DNA of 21,064 bases, taken from the NCBI GenBank assembly GCA_023399095.1, contig JAEWQS010000129.1, positions 1-21,064 on the forward strand. The letters are read 5' to 3'. Position 1 is the first letter of the stretch. Each line of letters begins with the position of its first letter. Made by a program: the position numbers and the translations under genes. Positions 8,497-17,057 of the stretch are shown piece by piece. The notes under the pieces are model-generated. The model had not been told where the DNA came from. It saw nothing but the letters and a program-made list of their open reading frames with translations, and did no database searches. The DNA comes from Bacillota bacterium (GTDB taxonomy: Bacteria > Bacillota > Clostridia > Christensenellales > SZUA-584).

Positions 8497-8533
8497 AAAA
8501 CAGCCGCAGAGACAGACCCTCTGCGGCTGTTTT
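8497..8533 (-). terminator. Terminator of the mreC-mreD-LCP operon
   Basis: A perfect 14-bp inverted repeat, AAAACAGCCGCAGA (8497-8510) with TCTGCGGCTGTTTT (8520-8533), and a 9-base loop, 13 bases after the LCP stop. The minus-strand T-run is only TTTT; the plus-strand side has a better T-rich tail. Confidence 0.85.
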
Positions 8534-8546
8534 GTTTTATTGTTTG

Positions 8547-10334
8547 CTAAGCCGTCGGTACAGCTGGATCTGTCGCCGTTGGCTCGGGTGCTGGCGATTC
8601 AGGTGCGGGGGGGGCAGGCACGGGTGTTTCGGGTGCGGGCGGCGGTGCAGCCGCCGCGGCCTTGTGCGCTTCCACAGCACCTTGAAATGATACGAAATAA
8701 GCGTTAAACTCATCGATCGCCGCGTAAATGGGCGGTATCGTGATGCCGACGTCCTCGGTATTTTTCACAGCTGCCACGCCACGAAGATTTGCGATGCGGT
8801 TATGGAAGTCGGCGAGTTCTTCGGCTGAGATAAACGCCGTATTGGCGTTTACATAACCCTCGGCGTTGGCTGCGGTTGTTTCGGCTGCAGCCACCACATT
8901 GCGTTTTTCCTGAGCCAGTGCTAGGAGCGTGTCCAAGTCGTCGGCTTCGTTGATCTTGATTGATGCGCCGAAGATATCCTTAACGAGATTGCGCGTTTTG
9001 CCTAAATCGATGCCCCAGAAGCTGGTACCGTCTATGTTCAGAAAGCCGCCAGGCAGTGTGTGGCGCTCGATGGACTCCAGGTCCACCTTCATCGCAAACG
9101 CCGCAAGCGAAGCAATCTGCTTTAGCGTTAAGTCGGTATATATGTTGCCTGTCACAGCCGAATAGATGGCTGGAATATCACCCAACTGTCCGGTGCTTTT
9201 GATTTCGTTGAATATCGCGAGTATCATGCGCTGCTGGCGGTCTACGCGGGCGATGTCGCTGCTGCCGTGGCGCTGACGGCAATAGTCGAGCACCTTTTGG
9301 CCGTCCAAATATTGATAGCCTTTTTCTATTTTTCGTCCGCACATATTGACATCAATATCCACGTCGTAATTAAGGCCGCCGATGGCATTAACCACTTCCT
9401 TCACGACGTTCATATCAAAGCAGACATAGTTGTTGACTGGCACGCCGCCGAGCACCATAGATACCGTTTTCATCGCATACTCAAAGCCGCTTTTATCATA
9501 GCCGCCACCCGCGGAAAAAGCGGTGTTGATTTTGTCGCGATGATCCTGGTTATATGTCCACACATAGCTGTCACGCGGCAATGAAATCATGCAAACGTCG
9601 TTGGTATCAAAATCGATCGACATCAGCAGCATGGTATCGGTACGAAACGTCTGCCAGTTGGCACGCTCAAGACTCTCGTCGATACCCAGCACGAGAATGT
9701 TGACGCGGTTCTTCATAAAATCGAGATCGGCCTGCTGCAAAAGCAGATCGTATGGGTCGGGTGTGGGTGTGGGGGCTTCGGTAGCGGAAACGCGGGGTTC
9801 AGCGGTGGGCGCAGGCGTTTCTGAGGGTTTTACAACCGCCACCTCGGTATTCTGAAAAGCGGATGCGTTGTCAATAAAGGCACCGTAGGCGATGTCTCCC
9901 GCGTAAACAAGCCCTGCCAGAAGCGCAGCAAGCAGCGCGTATTTGATAATTTGCACAGGAACGTAGCTTTGTTTTGCGCGTTTTACCAAACAGCGTTCAT
10001 GTCTTTGCTCTTTTCGGTAGGCTTTTTTCTCGGGAGCGGAGAGGGATAGGTAAATTTTTTCGCGCTCTAGTTTGTGTGCGCGTGCCTTTTCTTTGTCTTT
10101 TTGTTTTTGTGCTCGTTCGTTATCCAGAAACGTTCTTTTCTCATTGCGGGACATGGCGGCAAGCTCTTGTCTGCGTGTCTTTTTATCCTCGGCGGCTTCC
10201 TGTTTTTCCTTTTGCGCGATTATGCGAAGCGCCGCGACTTTTTGTTTATCCTGCATGCGCCGCTGATTTTTGGCTACGGCACTGCTTTTCTCCCCTTTAG
10301 CGGCGTTGTTTTCTCCGCTTTGTCTATTTTTCAT
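8547..10334 (-). CDS. LytR-CpsA-Psr (LCP) family cell-wall polymer ligase with long basic cytoplasmic tail
   Basis: A 595-residue protein. Residues 1-122 are a Lys/Arg/Glu/Gln-rich, probably coiled-coil cytoplasmic segment. One membrane helix follows at about 127-147, then a Pro/Thr linker (about 168-194). The LCP domain (about 205-380) shows the family's conserved Arg/Asp positions: FRTDTMLL, SLPRDSYV, DKINTAFSAGG and RQRHGSSDIARVDRQQRM. A second region (about 400-555) leads to a Pro/Ala-rich tail. LCP enzymes transfer lipid-linked polymers such as teichoic acids or capsule to peptidoglycan outside the membrane. ATG 10334 is chosen for AAGGAG 6 bases upstream; the frame extends 45 codons further into mreD without a signal. 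It follows mreD by 52 bases, so probably the same operon. Odd: a 122-residue charged tail is long for the family, and a C8 run (8607-8614) lies in the tail codons. Confidence 0.93.
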   Translation of the reverse strand: MKNRQSGENNAAKGEKSSAVAKNQRRMQDKQKVAALRIIAQKEKQEAAEDKKTRRQELAAMSRNEKRTFLDNERAQKQKDKEKARAHKLEREKIYLSLSAPEKKAYRKEQRHERCLVKRAKQSYVPVQIIKYALLAALLAGLVYAGDIAYGAFIDNASAFQNTEVAVVKPSETPAPTAEPRVSATEAPTPTPDPYDLLLQQADLDFMKNRVNILVLGIDESLERANWQTFRTDTMLLMSIDFDTNDVCMISLPRDSYVWTYNQDHRDKINTAFSAGGGYDKSGFEYAMKTVSMVLGGVPVNNYVCFDMNVVKEVVNAIGGLNYDVDIDVNMCGRKIEKGYQYLDGQKVLDYCRQRHGSSDIARVDRQQRMILAIFNEIKSTGQLGDIPAIYSAVTGNIYTDLTLKQIASLAAFAMKVDLESIERHTLPGGFLNIDGTSFWGIDLGKTRNLVKDIFGASIKINEADDLDTLLALAQEKRNVVAAAETTAANAEGYVNANTAFISAEELADFHNRIANLRGVAAVKNTEDVGITIPPIYAAIDEFNAYFVSFQGAVEAHKAAAAAPPPAPETPVPAPPAPESPAPEPTATDPAVPTA

Positions 10335-10386
10335 TATTATCTCCTTGGCGGCGATGCCGCTTAAAGCCCATACCCCAATATGAAGA

Positions 10387-10911
10387 TTACAGCAGCTTTT
10401 TGATATCGTCGATATACTTGGGCCGCATCGCGGGGGATCTGTATATCCGCCTAAAAAGCATGTGAACAAGCAGCATGAAGATTCCTGTCACCAGCATTTC
10501 AGGGAGAATATAGCGTATGAACATGTACGGCAAAGAAAAGCTGTAGCCCAGCATATATACGACCAATGCGCTGATAAGTTCTTTGATGAAATAAGCGCTT
10601 ACGGTAAATAAGAAAGGCACCAAATAGTTATCCATGTAGCGCATTTGATTGCTTGCAAAATACAAAAGAGAACCTGTTAAAAACAACGGAATCGTATACG
10701 AGCCGATAATGCCTGTAAACATAATATCCAGCCCAATACCGCATATCCCTCCAACAACGGCGCCCAACATGCTTTTTTCGAGCAGAGCGATGGATACCAT
10801 GGTGCAGATCAGCAAATCCGGCGCAATACCCATAATATTGAGATTCACAAAAACCGTGCCTGTCAATATCAAATTGATAATGATGGCGGCAAACAGCATG
10901 ATAAATCTCAT
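10387..10911 (-). CDS. mreD: Rod shape-determining protein MreD
   Basis: A 174-residue, strongly hydrophobic protein with about five or six membrane helices and few charged residues outside the loops, matching MreD in size and character. It begins MRFIMLFAAIIINLILTG. MreD is an inner-membrane member of the elongasome, linking MreC and the cytoskeleton to peptidoglycan synthesis. Its ATG overlaps the mreC stop as ATGA (10908-10911), so translation is probably coupled. The call rests on position after mreC and hydropathy more than on motifs, as MreD is poorly conserved. Confidence 0.88.
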   Translation of the reverse strand: MRFIMLFAAIIINLILTGTVFVNLNIMGIAPDLLICTMVSIALLEKSMLGAVVGGICGIGLDIMFTGIIGSYTIPLFLTGSLLYFASNQMRYMDNYLVPFLFTVSAYFIKELISALVVYMLGYSFSLPYMFIRYILPEMLVTGIFMLLVHMLFRRIYRSPAMRPKYIDDIKKLL

Positions 10912-11762
10912 TGCAGCGCCTCTTCGATATTAACAGGCTTGGATGTAATGATCGTTACTTCTTCAAGATGGTTAAAATCGACCCATGGCTTTACAATGGC
11001 TTCGTTTCTCATGCCATCGTTGCTTTGGCTGACCTCAACAACCTCACCAACGGGGATCCCTTTGGGAAATGTGTCGGTGAGCCCTGATGTGATAATTTTA
11101 TCGCCCGGCATCAGATCGGCATCAAACGGCAGATTACCCAGCGTGAGCAGAGCGTCTTCGTCGCCTGCTGTGTTGGAGCCGTCAATGTTGCCGGTGTCGC
11201 GTGTGCGCTCTACAATACTCGATACGCCGCTTAGTGAATCGATTATGGCAAGAACGCGGCTGTAGTTCGCGCCTGTTTTGACCACACGACCGACGAGTCC
11301 GTCTCCGTTGACAACGGGCATGTTAACCTTGATACCGTCCGCCATACCCACATCGATGATAAATACGTTAAACCAATGCCCCGGCGCTTTGCCGATGACA
11401 TGGGCAGATTTGAATTCAAGGTTTTTTGCCGCCGCATCAAAATTCAGGAGCTCTTTGAGCCTGTCGTTTTCGGCTTTTACTTCGTTATAATCCGCAAGCT
11501 GCCCTTCAAGCTCGGCGACCCTCGCCTCAAGCTGCAGGTTGTCCGCCTGCAGATCGCTTCCCGAGAAGATGCGGCCGAAGAAATCACCGATGGCGTCCGT
11601 TGCGGAATAAAGCGCTTTTTGAACAGGCGAAAAAAGGCTGCCGATCACGCTTTCTGTACCTGACATATTGTTGCTTCCCGCCGTGATGACCAGCACCACA
11701 AGCAATATAATGACCACAATGATGGTGACCATCAAGGGCCGATTGCGCCATAAGTTCAGCAT
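10908..11762 (-). CDS. mreC: Rod shape-determining protein MreC
   Basis: A 284-residue protein of normal MreC length: short cytoplasmic start, one membrane helix (about 10-28), an extracytoplasmic coiled coil (about 66-108, LEARVAELEGQLADYNEVK), then the two beta-barrel lobes (about 115-275). Typical motifs include VNGDGLVGRVV, AIIDSLSGVSSIVERT and PGDKIITSGL followed by FPKGIPVGEVVEV. MreC bridges MreB and MreD to the wall synthases during elongation. The ATG at 11762 is preceded by AGGAGGAG at 3-10 bases. It is first in the mreC-mreD-LCP operon with its own promoter; no mreB lies next to it in this window. Confidence 0.96.
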   Translation of the reverse strand: MLNLWRNRPLMVTIIVVIILLVVLVITAGSNNMSGTESVIGSLFSPVQKALYSATDAIGDFFGRIFSGSDLQADNLQLEARVAELEGQLADYNEVKAENDRLKELLNFDAAAKNLEFKSAHVIGKAPGHWFNVFIIDVGMADGIKVNMPVVNGDGLVGRVVKTGANYSRVLAIIDSLSGVSSIVERTRDTGNIDGSNTAGDEDALLTLGNLPFDADLMPGDKIITSGLTDTFPKGIPVGEVVEVSQSNDGMRNEAIVKPWVDFNHLEEVTIITSKPVNIEEALQ

Positions 11763-11781
11763 AGCTCCTCCTGTGTCAGGT

Positions 11782-11809
11782 ATTATAACATAAAACGATA
11801 AATTGTAAA
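11782..11809 (-). promoter_or_regulatory. Promoter of mreC-mreD-LCP
   Basis: On the minus strand TTTACA (11804-11809), a 16-base spacer and TATAAT (11782-11787), with extended TG (TGTTATAAT). The predicted start near 11775 leaves a leader of only about 13 bases, just enough for the AGGAGG site. Confidence 0.7.
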
Positions 11810-11863
11810 ACTAAGCGCCGAAGTTGTTCACAATTTGTCCACGACCCCACCGACGGACTCATA

Positions 11864-11911
11864 AATAAAAAAGAAGCCCCTTCGCGCCGCAAAAAGCAGC
11901 AGCGAAGGAGC
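11864..11911 (-). terminator. Terminator of the ABC transporter operon
   Basis: On the minus strand GCTCCTTCGC (complement of 11902-11911) pairs with GCGAAGGGGC (complement of 11876-11885) with one G-U pair and a 16-base loop. A T-rich run follows (complement of 11864-11875). It begins 10 bases after the permease stop. Confidence 0.88.
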
Positions 11912-11920
11912 AGTGGCAGC

Positions 11921-14548
11921 TTAAAAATTCTCGTCCTTAAGCGCATCTATGATGTTCTCTTTTTTAATTTTGTGCGTTGAATAAAGCATCGTGGAAAAGA
12001 CGATGATCAGCAGCATCAGCACGGCAAAGCCGTAGCTTCTCCAAGGAAGCGTGAAGGCGGAAATCAGAACGCTTTGCTGCGTCTGGTAAAGCAGATATGA
12101 GATCGCCACGCTGATGGGCAATCCAAACAGCAGTGCCTTTAAACCGTAGAATATACTTTCAAAGCGAACCATACGGTTGAACCCGCCGGGCGTCATACCC
12201 ACGCTGCGCAGCATGGCAAACTCACGCCGTCTCAGCGCGATGTTGGTGGAAACCGTGTTGAATATGTTCGCGATGCATATGAGACTGATAAGTATGATAA
12301 ACCCGTAGATAAACACGCCGAGGAACGTAAGGACGCTTTGCTGCGAGCGGTTTGCGCTTTGTATATTAAAAACGTAGTAGCTAGTGTCCGGCAATGCCTT
12401 TAGAACCTGACTCAGCTGCTTCTCAAGCTTTTGATCGTCTGACGTTGTGACGAACATCGTATGAATTACTCCCTCCGGCGTCAGGCTGTTAATGGACGAC
12501 ACCACGACGTTAAATACATCCTCAGAAACGACAAGCGTGATGCTGGTCAGGCCCTGTATCAGCGTGCCCATGGGGCGTTCATCCGTCACCGCGCCGATGG
12601 TCAGCGATGCGGCATCATCTTTGTTTTCCGAGTCGGTGTAGAAAGATAATGTGTCGCCCTTTTGCACATTCAAAATATCACCCGATATTTTTGTCATCTT
12701 CTCGTCGCTGACTGTATAATAGGACTGTCCGTAGTTGATGAGTATGGCTTTGGGAGACGCTGTATCGGCGAAGTCCCCTGCTGAGATACCCACCGCATCT
12801 GCGTAAGCGGCAAAGCTCTTTTCATCAAGAGCGATCAAATCCGCACCGAAAAGGCTGGAATCATCTACCTCACCGTATACCTTTTTTGCAGAATCGCTTA
12901 GCAACGCATCACTAATGACGATATTACCGCCGCTTCTCATTGTCTGCGTATGACCCGTAACAAGATCCAGTGAAGCAATGCTTTCATTCATGCTGCTCCG
13001 CGCAGTGTCGGGAACATTGGAATATGAGACAGCGATGTCGAAGTTATAGCCTTCTTCCGTGACGCCGTATATCGACTGCGTCATGGAGGCATACATGGAC
13101 ACCGTCAGAAAAAGCACGATGCTGATGGCAAGTGACACAATTGTCGCGCGGTATTTCTTGCGGCTGCGCTTAAGGTTCTTTGATGCCACTGTGGCCTCGA
13201 ACCCGAACAGCGCACGTGTGAGCCCCGACGTTCTTACAGCGCGGCGCGTGAGCCTTAAATCCTGCGAAAGGCGGATGGCGTCGATAGGGGTGATCTTAGA
13301 GGCGCGTCTTGCCGGAACATACACAGAGACAAATATGGTGACGACTGCGAGCACGATGGTCGCGACAACGCTCCACAGCGGCACCACGAGATCCAGCGTC
13401 ATGCCTTCGGACACGTTGAAGAAGCCATCGAGCAGAGGTTGTATCGCCCTTAATGTGACAGCCATGCCGCCGATGCCCGCCAGCAAGCCTATGGGTATAC
13501 CGATCAGACCGATGATGAAGCCTTCATAATACATGCTATAGCGCTTCTGACGCTTGGTCGCGCCGACGCTGGACAGAAGCCCAAGCTGCCGTGAACGCTC
13601 GGATACGGAAATCGCGAACGAATTATAGATGAGAGAAATAGAGGCGAGCATGATGATAACGACGATAATGCCCACAAAGACGTATAGGAACGTCAGCACA
13701 TTATCATAGCTGACCACGCCGTAATAGCGCAGCAGTTCGTCATGATATTCTATGTTGCTGCCGTCTGCCCCGGCCTGATTTGCCATGCTTTGCACGTCAC
13801 TGTAGATATCCTTGGTGACCGTCTTCATTGTCAGCAGCACGTCGACATGGTCGTCGGGGGAGAGCGCCGATACATTAAGAAAACCCAGCACGCCGCAGCC
13901 GGCCGACCAGCTTTGCTCAAACGTAGGGCGTGCCATAATGCCAACGATGGTAAACTGGCTTTCGGATTCGGGTACCAGCGTATCGTCAAGTGTAACCTCT
14001 GTGCCATCTTCGTTGTAGACATAGTTAAGGCTTGAATTGTCCGGAATTTCTTCACCAGCAGAGTTAACTCGCTGACAAAGCGTTAAGTCAAGCGTATCGC
14101 CAATGCTGTAAGCAACGCCTGCGCTGTTATTGATTGTTTCCGAAATCACAACCTCGCTGCTGTTTTGGGGCAAGCGACCCTCCAGAAGCTTGACAGACAT
14201 TTGACCATAGCCGTTTTCGCTGTACTGTTTTACAAAAAGATATGGCTTGGTGTCATTGACAGAGCCTTCGAGTGTCGCATAGCCAAGGTCATGCGATATC
14301 ACTGCGCTGTCTAGCTTTTCGTTGTTTGTAATTGTTTCAACGTTTTGAATCATCACGTCTTGTATCTCGGCATGCCAGTTACCGTTAGAAACGATCGTGT
14401 CGCGCTGGATGAGGTTCACAAACGACGAAAAAAATACCGACACGGCGGTGAGCATCGCGGCGGATATGATGACGCCGATGATGGTCACGATCGTCCGTTT
14501 TTTGTTGCGCTTGAGGCTTTTTAGCGTAAAGCTTCTTATCACGTTCAT
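11921..14548 (-). CDS. ABC transporter permease with two FtsX domains
   Basis: An 875-residue membrane protein. The hydropathy pattern suggests eight helices: TM1 about 15-40, a first large extracytoplasmic domain (about 42-280), TM2-TM5 (about 285-490), a second large extracytoplasmic domain (about 492-755), and TM6-TM8 (about 757-865). Both halves have the FtsX/MacB pattern, with helix-flanking motifs SVGATKRQKRYS and RSVGMTPGGFNRM. This is a MacB/LolCE-like mechanotransmission permease, not the 10-helix BceB type with one extracytoplasmic domain. Such proteins move or expel peptides and lipids, or transmit force; the substrate cannot be read here. It overlaps the ATPase stop by 4 bases (ATGA), so the two are translationally coupled. 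The linked two-component genes suggest response to an envelope-active compound, which is inference. Confidence 0.92.
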   Translation of the reverse strand: MNVIRSFTLKSLKRNKKRTIVTIIGVIISAAMLTAVSVFFSSFVNLIQRDTIVSNGNWHAEIQDVMIQNVETITNNEKLDSAVISHDLGYATLEGSVNDTKPYLFVKQYSENGYGQMSVKLLEGRLPQNSSEVVISETINNSAGVAYSIGDTLDLTLCQRVNSAGEEIPDNSSLNYVYNEDGTEVTLDDTLVPESESQFTIVGIMARPTFEQSWSAGCGVLGFLNVSALSPDDHVDVLLTMKTVTKDIYSDVQSMANQAGADGSNIEYHDELLRYYGVVSYDNVLTFLYVFVGIIVVIIMLASISLIYNSFAISVSERSRQLGLLSSVGATKRQKRYSMYYEGFIIGLIGIPIGLLAGIGGMAVTLRAIQPLLDGFFNVSEGMTLDLVVPLWSVVATIVLAVVTIFVSVYVPARRASKITPIDAIRLSQDLRLTRRAVRTSGLTRALFGFEATVASKNLKRSRKKYRATIVSLAISIVLFLTVSMYASMTQSIYGVTEEGYNFDIAVSYSNVPDTARSSMNESIASLDLVTGHTQTMRSGGNIVISDALLSDSAKKVYGEVDDSSLFGADLIALDEKSFAAYADAVGISAGDFADTASPKAILINYGQSYYTVSDEKMTKISGDILNVQKGDTLSFYTDSENKDDAASLTIGAVTDERPMGTLIQGLTSITLVVSEDVFNVVVSSINSLTPEGVIHTMFVTTSDDQKLEKQLSQVLKALPDTSYYVFNIQSANRSQQSVLTFLGVFIYGFIILISLICIANIFNTVSTNIALRRREFAMLRSVGMTPGGFNRMVRFESIFYGLKALLFGLPISVAISYLLYQTQQSVLISAFTLPWRSYGFAVLMLLIIVFSTMLYSTHKIKKENIIDALKDENF

Positions 14549-15228
14549 TTACGCATCACCTCATCCTTGACGATGTGTCCGTCTTCAATGTGGATGATGC
14601 GGTCGGCCTGAAGCGCGATATCCATATCGTGCGTGATGAGTATCAGTGTTTGCGCAAACTGCTTGTTGGAAAGGCGCAGCAAAGCGATAATTTCCGAGCT
14701 GTTCTTGCTGTCAAGGTTGCCCGTGGGCTCGTCGGCGAGCATAAGCGCGGGGCTGTTAATCAACGCTCTGCCGATGGAGACGCGCTGCTGCTGGCCGCCC
14801 GAAAGTTGGTTCGGCAGGTGCTTTTTCCGATCCTCAAGCCCGAGCATGGAAAATATGTCGCCGATCTGCTTTTTGTCCGGTTTGCGTCCGTCGAGCAGCA
14901 GCGGCAGCGTCATGTTTTCTTCCACGTCGAGCACGGGAATCAGATTATAAAACTGATAAATAAGCCCCACCTGACGGCGGCGGAATATCGCGAGGCGCGT
15001 TTCATTGAGCGCATAGATATCCGTATTATCCACGAATACCTTGCCAGAGGTGGGGCAGTCTACGCCGCCCAAAATGTGAAGCAGTGTGCTTTTGCCAGAG
15101 CCGGACGAGCCGACAATAGCCACGAATTCACCTTTCTGCACGCAAAAGGATACATTATCGAGCGCACGGACGGTGGCTTCGCCACTGCCATATATTTTGC
15201 TTAGGTTTTCAACTTTTAAAATTTCCAT
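14545..15228 (-). CDS. ABC transporter ATP-binding protein (MacB/LolD type)
   Basis: A 227-residue ATPase of the usual length for this family. Walker A GSSGSGKST (40-48), Q-loop Q92, signature LSGGQQQR (142-149), Walker B LMLADEP with catalytic E167, D-loop NLDS, switch H200. It pairs with the two-FtsX permease encoded directly downstream with a 4-base overlap. ATG 15228 has GAGGAG about 8 bases upstream. A 113-base gap separates it from the histidine kinase gene, and that gap contains a probable promoter and a copy of the operator also found before the response regulator gene. The pair is probably switched on by that regulator. Confidence 0.96.
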   Translation of the reverse strand: MEILKVENLSKIYGSGEATVRALDNVSFCVQKGEFVAIVGSSGSGKSTLLHILGGVDCPTSGKVFVDNTDIYALNETRLAIFRRRQVGLIYQFYNLIPVLDVEENMTLPLLLDGRKPDKKQIGDIFSMLGLEDRKKHLPNQLSGGQQQRVSIGRALINSPALMLADEPTGNLDSKNSSEIIALLRLSNKQFAQTLILITHDMDIALQADRIIHIEDGHIVKDEVMRK

Positions 15229-15251
15229 GGCGTTTTCTCCTCATTCTTTTT

Positions 15252-15280
15252 GGAAGCACTGATTAATAAGGAATGCTTCC
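15252..15280 (-). repeat. Inverted repeat in the ABC operon leader
   Basis: GGAAGCA (15252-15258) and TGCTTCC (15274-15280), a 7-bp perfect stem with a 15-base loop between the predicted start (about 15284) and the ATPase ribosome binding site. Neither strand has a T-run after it, so it is not a terminator. It could be an mRNA hairpin or a binding site. Confidence 0.45.
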
Positions 15281-15290
15281 TCATACCGCC

Positions 15291-15318
15291 ATGATAAACA
15301 TTGAATATGACATGTCGG
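15291..15318 (-). promoter_or_regulatory. Probable promoter of the ABC operon
   Basis: On the minus strand CCGACA (15313-15318), a 16-base spacer, and TATCAT (15291-15296). The -35 is weak, as expected for an activated promoter, and the shared operator at 15330-15344 lies just upstream. Confidence 0.45.
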
Positions 15319-15329
15319 TGACGCTTTGT

Positions 15330-15344
15330 GTGACTATTTTGTCA
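15330..15344. promoter_or_regulatory. Operator copy B (before ABC operon)
   Basis: GTGACTATTTTGTCA matches copy A (ATGACGTTTTTGTCA, 17057-17071) at 12 of 15 bases, and both are followed by T. A further GTGAC at 15318-15322 lies 12 bases away in direct orientation. The site overlaps the kinase stop codon and is centred about 53 bases upstream of the predicted ABC transcript start. Binding by the neighbouring response regulator is inference. Confidence 0.5.
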
Positions 15345-16331
15345 TTTTGGAAAACGGACAGAGAATACACTGCCGCCCTGCGGGTGATTGGCCGCGTCGA
15401 TGGTGCCGTTTTGTTCTGTGACAATCGCGGCTGCCATGGCAAGGCCAATGCCGACGCTGTCATTTGACGCGTTTTTACCGCGATAGAAGCGCATGAACAC
15501 ATGAGGAAGGTCCTTTATATCGATACCCGGCCCATTATCTCGAATAACAATCTGAGTGTAAAGTGGATTGGATGTGCAAACAATGCTGAGCTGTCCGCCT
15601 TGGGGCGTATGCTCCACACAGTTTTTGAGTATGTTGACAAGCGCCTCCGCCGTCCAGTTTTCATCACAGCGCAGCATCACGCCGCCATCGTCAATGGTCA
15701 GCGTCTGGTTCTTAATTTCGATAGGGATAAGCAGCGGTGCGCATGCTTTTTCCAGAAGCGTTTTTGCAGATACGGACGCCAGCTTGAAAGCCACGGTTTT
15801 GGCATCCAGCTTGGAGAGCTTCAAAAGCGAGGATACGAGCCACTGAATGCGTTCCAGCTGTGCGCGCAGCCGGTCTGTGAACTCGCGGCGCTTTTCTTCG
15901 GGCAGCTGTGCATCGCAAAGCAGATCAGTCATCATAAGCATGGATGTGAGCGGCGTCTTGAGCTGATGAGAGATGTCTGAAAGCGCGTTTTGCAGCGCAG
16001 CTTTATCATGCGCGAGCATCTCGTTTTGTTCGCGCAGCATCACGGTCACCTTGTAAAGCTCACTCTTCAGAATGGAGAGTTCACCCTCGACGTTGTCTCT
16101 TACGTCCAACGCGTAGTCACCGCCGTTGATTCTTTTCAAATAACTGCTGAGCTTCGCGATTTGGGTATACCGCTGCCATGTGTATATAAGGAAGATCATA
16201 ATAAAAAGAAAGCTTGTGCTCAGCGCCGCGACACCTACCGAGACAGATATAATAAACCCGGCAACGGAGCAAAGCACCGCAAGCAGCAACAGAAAGAAAA
16301 TGAACCGTTTAATTTCTGGATTGCGCAGCAT
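15342..16331 (-). CDS. Sensor histidine kinase, intramembrane-sensing type
   Basis: A 329-residue protein. Two membrane helices (about 9-31 and 34-52) are joined by only a few residues, so there is no extracytoplasmic sensor domain. A HAMP-like or linker region (about 53-105) follows. The HisKA H-box is SDISHQLKTPLT with phospho-accepting H122. The ATPase domain has an N-box NILKNCVEHT, G1 DNGPGID and G2 GIGLAMA. Kinases with this short sensor are commonly tied to ABC transporters that do the actual sensing, and one lies downstream. ATG 16331 is chosen: it comes one base after the regulator stop, with an AAGGCGGG-like site upstream. An in-frame TTG at 16355 would overlap the regulator gene and lacks a site. 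Confidence 0.92.
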   Translation of the reverse strand: MLRNPEIKRFIFFLLLLAVLCSVAGFIISVSVGVAALSTSFLFIMIFLIYTWQRYTQIAKLSSYLKRINGGDYALDVRDNVEGELSILKSELYKVTVMLREQNEMLAHDKAALQNALSDISHQLKTPLTSMLMMTDLLCDAQLPEEKRREFTDRLRAQLERIQWLVSSLLKLSKLDAKTVAFKLASVSAKTLLEKACAPLLIPIEIKNQTLTIDDGGVMLRCDENWTAEALVNILKNCVEHTPQGGQLSIVCTSNPLYTQIVIRDNGPGIDIKDLPHVFMRFYRGKNASNDSVGIGLAMAAAIVTEQNGTIDAANHPQGGSVFSVRFPK

Positions 16332-16332
16332 G

Positions 16333-17013
16333 CTATTCACCCGCCTTATAGCCAAGGCCGCGGATCGTCTGTATCAGCTTGGGGTTTTGCGGGTCGTTCT
16401 CGATCTTTTCCCGCAGACGCTTGACATAAACGGTCAAGGTGTTGTCGTTCACGAAGTCCCCCGCGATATCCCATATGCCTTCCAGCAACTGCGTGCGCGA
16501 GAGCACCTGCCCCGGATGCGCGGCGAGTGTGAGCAGCAGTCGGTATTCGAGCGCGGTCAGCAGCACCTCGGTGTTGTTTTTCAATACGCGTGCCTGACGC
16601 GTATTGATGACGATATCGCCAAGATGTAATTCATCTTTGGTATCTTCCGTCTTCTCGGCGCGGCGCAACACCGTACGCAAGCGAGAGAGCAGCTCGCGTA
16701 TACGGAAAGGCTTTGTGATATAATCGTCGGCGCCCATATCGAGCCCCATCACCACGTTCACTTCGTCGTCGCACGCGGTAAGAAACACGACGGGCGTGTC
16801 ACCGCGTGCCTTGATTCGGCGGCAGATGTCATAGCCGCTGCCGTCTGGCAGCGAAAGATCGAGTATCGCGATATCAAAACGCGAGGCGTCCACCGCCTTT
16901 TCAGCCTGCGCCGCATTGCAGCAAACAATCACGTCGTAGCCTTCCTGCCGCAGCGTGTATTCAAGACCCATCACAATTGTTTTATCGTCTTCGACGAGCA
17001 ATACTGTTTTCAT
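16333..17013 (-). CDS. OmpR/PhoB-family response regulator
   Basis: A 226-residue protein with a receiver domain (1-115) and winged-helix DNA-binding domain (about 130-226). Receiver residues are all present: acidic pocket E8-D9-D10, phospho-acceptor D52 (ILDLSLPDGSG), T79 and K101 (TKPF). The C-terminal domain shows LTALEYRLLLTLAAHPGQVL and the recognition-helix region NTLTVYVKRLREKI, then IRGLGYKA. ATG 17013 is chosen, with GGGTG 8 bases upstream; the in-frame GTG at 17022 would overlap that site. It is first in a regulator-kinase operon with an operator-like palindrome upstream, consistent with autoregulation. Confidence 0.95.
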   Translation of the reverse strand: MKTVLLVEDDKTIVMGLEYTLRQEGYDVIVCCNAAQAEKAVDASRFDIAILDLSLPDGSGYDICRRIKARGDTPVVFLTACDDEVNVVMGLDMGADDYITKPFRIRELLSRLRTVLRRAEKTEDTKDELHLGDIVINTRQARVLKNNTEVLLTALEYRLLLTLAAHPGQVLSRTQLLEGIWDIAGDFVNDNTLTVYVKRLREKIENDPQNPKLIQTIRGLGYKAGE

Positions 17014-17029
17014 TATTATCACCCACTAT

Positions 17030-17057
17030 ATTATAGCTATAATTCACCAGCTTTCCA
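17030..17057 (-). promoter_or_regulatory. Probable promoter of the regulator-kinase operon
   Basis: On the minus strand TGGAAA (17052-17057), a 16-base spacer and a perfect TATAAT (17030-17035). The predicted start near 17023 gives a leader of about 10 bases. Operator copy A abuts the -35. Confidence 0.5.

Noticed and set aside
14575..15204. 209-codon frame antisense to the ABC ATPase gene
   Set aside because: The minus-strand frame has all ATPase motifs; the plus frame is a shadow.
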